Below are positions 28,901 through 34,900 of a stretch of DNA of 64,000 nt, piece by piece. Numbering within the stretch: position 1 is the first letter of the stretch; each line of letters begins with the position of its first letter. The translations under genes and the position numbers were made by a program. Source of the DNA: Pteria penguin. Its lineage: Eukaryota; Mollusca; Bivalvia; Pterioida; Pteriidae. The stretch is from assembly GCA_035048485.1 (NCBI GenBank), contig CM068585.1, forward strand, positions 14,737,501 through 14,801,500. Direction: 5' to 3'. The notes beneath the pieces were generated by a model. The model searched no databases and had not been told where the DNA came from. It saw only the letters and a program-made list of their open reading frames with translations.

Positions 28901-31900
28901 AAGATGATCAAATTGTATATATACATATCTACATCCATTAAATATGTGTACCAATACACTAATGAATATATTAAAAAATTTACTGGTAAATTATATAGAT
29001 GCAAGTAAAGCAAAAAAAAACTTACAAAATCATTCTTATCAATTAACATGATAACTTATATACATTATGCAAATGCATTGTATAATTTTCAACATTATAC
29101 ATTATATATCAAAATTTTTATCTGTTATTTAATAAAAACAGTAAAGTTTCCCCATTTTTTTACTAAATTTGCTCCATTCCATATTTTTCAGATGGATAAA
29201 TTTATCAATTTTTCAATTTGTTTATGATAAATTAAATTTCCATTTATTTTAATTTTATCATTGTACCAAATGGATTCAAAGGCTATATTATCACTTTTAC
29301 AAACAATAATTCTAAATTTATGGAAAGATGTAAATACGTCTTTCCAAAAATTATTTATGGTTTTATTAGCTAAATTCCTGAAATATGAGCAATCAAAATT
29401 CAAATGATGATTAAAATTCTTTGGAAGTATGTCCTGTAACAGTCTATACCATGAGGTTTCATGTGCATATGTTATAATCCTACACATCCATTTTATTTTT
29501 AGACTTTCAATAAAAGACCTCACATCTATTATCCATGTTATTTTTAGACTTTCAATAAAAGACCTTACACCTATCATACATAATCCTCCTTTACAATAAT
29601 CTTGTGTAATAGTTTTCCTTGCAATTTGATCATTCTTATTTTTCCAAATAAATTTAAAAAGTATTTTCTCCAACTCTTTATGAATTCATTACTTGGTTAG
29701 GTAGACTGGTGAACAGATGTGTACATTTTGGCAAAAATATAGGTTTTACTACTGTTATTCTGCCAGCTGGACTTATAAGACGTCTAGACCATGATTTTAT
29801 CATAACATTATGTTTTATTTCTTCTGATTTACTTTCAAAATTTAAACTAATCATATTTTCTAGATCTACTGTAAATGTTAAACCAAGAAAGGTAAAGGGC
29901 TCTTGTTACCATCTTAAATTATAATCATTAGTAAATTTGGCAGTAGAATTTCGAAGGGAATCTATTTTAATGCATGAAGTTTTATGATAATTTGGCTTAA
30001 GCCCAGAATATTATTTATTTATGAAACACTTTGTCAGATTATACTATAAAGAATCTAGAATAATTACATTCTAATTCTATTTTATTTATGAACACGGCAG
30101 TCAAGCGCGTTAACACAGTCTCAAAATTAAGTTCTCGTGGAAATCTGAGTTAACACAAATGCGTGCACTCAGGACTGCTGGAGAGCAAACTTCAGGTTAA
30201 TGCGACGTTAATATAATGTTATGTTAGGACTGCACCTTACTGTAGTTCTGATTGTGACAAGGCATCCTTATGCTTCTGTATGAAAGATCCATGTTTTCAT
30301 TGAATTAAATGGAAATCTCTGAAATTACTCTGAAAATATCCTTTTTAAACTGTAAGTCATATTAGTTTAGGGCCATGCTAATATATAACCAACTTCTGAT
30401 TTCTATGCTCACGGAAAACTTTCGTGGGAGCATAAAGTCGCTGTTGTGTCCATGTGTCTGTCTATCCGTCCATCCTACCATCCGTCCAACTGTCCATCTG
30501 AGCTCATATCTCCTATATCTTTCATCAGAATTTGATCATACTTCACCAAAATATTATTTAGGGTAAGGGCTTTGGGACTTAGGTCATTCAAGGTCATTTT
30601 GGAAAGGTCAAGGTTACTTATTAACTATGACTTAAAATACCATGAAGTACGTATATCTCCTTCACCTTTCATCAGAATTTAAATATGCTTCACCAAAATC
30701 TTATTTAGGTTAAGGGCTTTTGGACAAAGGTCAATCAAGGTCATTTCTAAAAGGTCAAGGTCACTCATTAACTATGACTTAAAATACCATGAACTACGTA
30801 TATCTCCTACACTTTTCATCAGAATTTGATCATACTTGACTAAAATTTTATTTAGTTTAAAAGCTTTTGGACAAAGGTCACTCAAGGTCATTTTTGATGG
30901 GTCATGTTCATGATATAAAGTTTTATTTCATAACTAATCAAGGTCAAGCTTACTCATTTTAGTTTAAGATACTGTGATCACTTGTTGTTCAACAGTCGAC
31001 TCAATTGGATATTCATATGATAAATTGAGATTTGAATTCATAATCATTTAATACAATGATTTTCTGTATATTGAGTCATATCCTTCATTATTGCTGTGTT
31101 TCTTGGAGCATCCATCAGTTTTACTGATTTTTTGTATATGAATTGAGTCATCAATTTCATGCATTATAGTTGCCGTTCAGAAGGCATCCATCATTTTTAC
31201 TGATACTCTTGTATCTTGAAGTATTGAAATCTAGTTCCAGCAAAATAAGTAAACTAAATGCTGGTGCTGTTACATACATTGTATCATCTTACCTCTTTCA
31301 TATGCTAGCAACATGACTTTTAAAGTATAGAGAAGAAAAGAAGTTCTATATTAACTCAAGGCACTGTTTACTCATTAGTATAGCAACACTTCATGCATGA
31401 CAATGATTCTGTTTTTGTCATCGTACCAATTTAGGACAAAATAACCTTAACCTTTGTAGTAGAAATAGGAAAAGAAATATTGTACTTGTTGGACTACTTA
31501 ATCCACTAGGAATCATGAATCCAATATATTGATACTCAGAAGAGAATCATCCTATATACCATACACCATGACCTTTCTGCAGAACTGCTGCTTCAGTGTT
31601 TTGATGTATCTCATCACAATGATGTCAACTACTAATACAGGTAGCTGGGATGGCTAACTTTACTACTAATACAGGTAGCTTGGATGGCTAACTTTACTGC
31701 TAGTACAGGCAGCTGGGATCACTAACTTTACTACAAGTACAGGCAGCTGGTGTGGCCAACTTTACTACTAGTACAGGCAGCTGAGATGGCTAACTTTACT
31801 GCTAGTACAGGCAGCTGGGATGGCTTACTTTACTGTTAGTACAGGCAGCTGGGATGGCCTATTTTACTGCTAGTACAGGTAGCTGGGATGACTAACTTTA

Positions 31901-34900
31901 CTGCTAGTACAGACAGCTGGGATGGCCAACTTTACTACTAATACAGGTAGCTGGGATGGCTAACTTTACTGCTAGTACAGGCAACTGGGATCACTAACTT
32001 TACTACAAGTACAGGCAGCTGGTGTGGCTAACTTTACTACTAGTACAGGCAGCTGAGATGGCTAACTTTACTGCTAGTACAGGCAGCTGGGATGGCTTAC
32101 TTTACTGTTAGTACAGGCAGCTGGGAATGCCAACTTTACTGCTAGTACAGGCAGCTGGGATGACCAACTTTACTGCTAGTACATGTACAGGCAGCTGGGA
32201 TGGCCAACTTTACTGCTAGTACAGGCAGCTGGGATCACTAACTTTACTACAAGTACAGGCAGCTGGTGTGGCCAACTTTACTGCTAGTACAGACAGCTGG
32301 GATGGCCAACTTTACTACTAGTACAGGTAGCTGGGATGGCTAACTTTACTGCTAATACAGGCAGCTAGGAATGCCAACTTTACTGCTAGTACAGGCAGCT
32401 GGGATGACCAACTTTACTGCTAGTACATGTACAGGCAGCTGGGATGGCCAACTTTACTGCTAGTACAGGCAGCTGGGATTGCCAACTTTACTGCTATTAT
32501 AGGCAGCTGAGATGGCCAACTTTACTGCTAGTACAGGCAGCTGAGATGGCTTACTTTACTGTTAGTACAGGCAGCTGGGATGGCCTATTTTACTGCTAGT
32601 ACAGGTAGCTGGGATGACTAACTTTACTGCTAGTACAGGCAGCTGGGATGGCCAACTTTACTACTAGTACAGGTAGCTGGGATGGCTAACTTTACTGCTA
32701 GTACAGACAGCTGGGATGGCCAACTTTGCTAAAGCAGGATTTACTGCATTCTTTTACCTCTGTCAAATCAATGTCGGGTTTGGGAGAACTGGGATTGTGT
32801 GCAAGGTAACATAAATGTAGGTAGCGTTCTCCTGGTGTTTTGGTTTCCTCTTCCATTTTAAACTGAAGCAGAGTATTGGAAATTTACTAGCCTTATGTTT
32901 TCTCTCCCATTAAATACCAAAGCAGGGTCTTATAGTTTCTTAGCCATTGGTTTCTTTTGCATTAAATACTGAAGTTGACAGTTTCCTAATCTTTGGACCA
33001 GACAGTAAAAACTGAATATAACTTACTTACTTACTACATTTTACAACACTTGTAACCATTTTATTTATTTTTAAGTTTTATGCCCCGAGATCGATAGATC
33101 AGGGGCATATTGTTTTTGTCCTGTCTGTTTGTCTTTCTGTTGTCATCTTTAACCTTGGATATAACTTTTGAACCGTGAGGGATAGAGACTTCATATATGA
33201 CATGCATATTCAACAAATGAAGCCCTTTCAAAAAACACCAAGGTTGATGACCTTTTTACCTTTACAATGACCTTTACGCTAAAAACAACTTTTTGGACTT
33301 TGTGTTTCACAAACACAGCTTGTTTTTTATGGTCACCATACAGGTTAAATAATTGTGATTGACTGTAAAACAGCAAAATATCTATCTATCCTTTAATTTA
33401 TTTTCAGCTGACAAACAAAACCGAGAGGAAGCTTATGCAACATTCCAAAAATTATTGCAAGATGGCCTATCAGTAGATGAGTTTGCATTACAAAAGCTGC
33501 TGAGTTTATATATTAAGACAAAAGGGCCAGCTCCTACCACTCTGTTAAGGTATAATTAGAATAAAATCCTGTTTTTTTTGAGAGTCAAAATTCTAATGCT
33601 TCATTTTATGTTGTAATACAAATGTAGTCCTGCCACCGGGTGAAAATTCAGTAAAGTACACAAACATTTGAGACAACACTGATAATGTCGGAAATTGTAG
33701 CTTTTTAGACCAGAATTGATTTGTTAATTCCAGATCTATAGGTATGGCAGTGTTTTTGAAAACCCCAAGTTTAATTGAATTTTGAGCACTTCTTGCCTGC
33801 AAGTAGTGCGTAAGAATTAAACATTGTGGGATTCTGTTCAAGAAAAATATAAATACATCAATTTAGATTAAGTTATTTATAGAAGAGATTTCATCAGTTA
33901 ACAGATTATGCATATCAAGATTGCAATATTTTTCAATTACATATATATGCAAATGATGAATAGTAATCATGTGTATGTATACACAACTGATTATAGTGCT
34001 TACAAACATACAACAACTCTCAGCAACATGCAAGTCACAGAAGCAAAGAAGCTAGAATGGCGCAGTTCACCTCACAAGAGTTTTCTATTTATGGCTTGTA
34101 TCAATGCCTTTATCTCATTTCTTGGACTAACCAGTGGCTGTCTTATTGTGTTGGACATTATTATTGTTACCATACTAATTAGTATCGTGTTCAAGGCAGT
34201 AAAAATAATTCAGGACATCAACAATCTAGGACCAACTCAGTGGCTTCCAATAAAAAATATGTATAACTTACCTCATGTCTGCTAAATTCTATGTTAATCA
34301 AGTTCTTCCACTTGCTTGTTCCCTAATTTGGTTGAAATTTATTGATTTCACACGTAAAAGTAAAGGCATAAGCACAGCCCTAACTTTCCTAACTTAGAGT
34401 GCAGACAATTTGAACTGTATTTCACTTGATTTACAAATTAGATTAGAGGCAATAGAAATCTCAGAGATAAGTTTGAACACAATGCTATTTTTTAGATATC
34501 GTTGACTGTCGACAACTCAGACTAGTAAGACCGATGATGTAGTACAGTTCCAGTGAAGCAGAACATGAGTTAGCAATGTATATTCATGTATATATATATA
34601 TTAGAATGGGGACTTTGAAATCAGTTCCAATTAATGAGGGTCAACGCATTGTTATTTGCTAAACATCATTTGTAAGAAATTCGCATCAAAATAAGTGTCA
34701 TTTAAAAAAAAGAAATGATTTAAATAAGTGATGTTAAAAAGTTTTGAACAAACCTTTGCATTCAACACAGTCCAATCCAAAAGACTAGTGTAAATGCAGC
34801 ATCCAAAACGTCTGCATTCAAAGTGAGGGAAGTAAGGGCCTACCTTCAAGTACAAATGGTTTCTATATTCATTAAGATTCCTCAAAAAGATTAGCATTCA

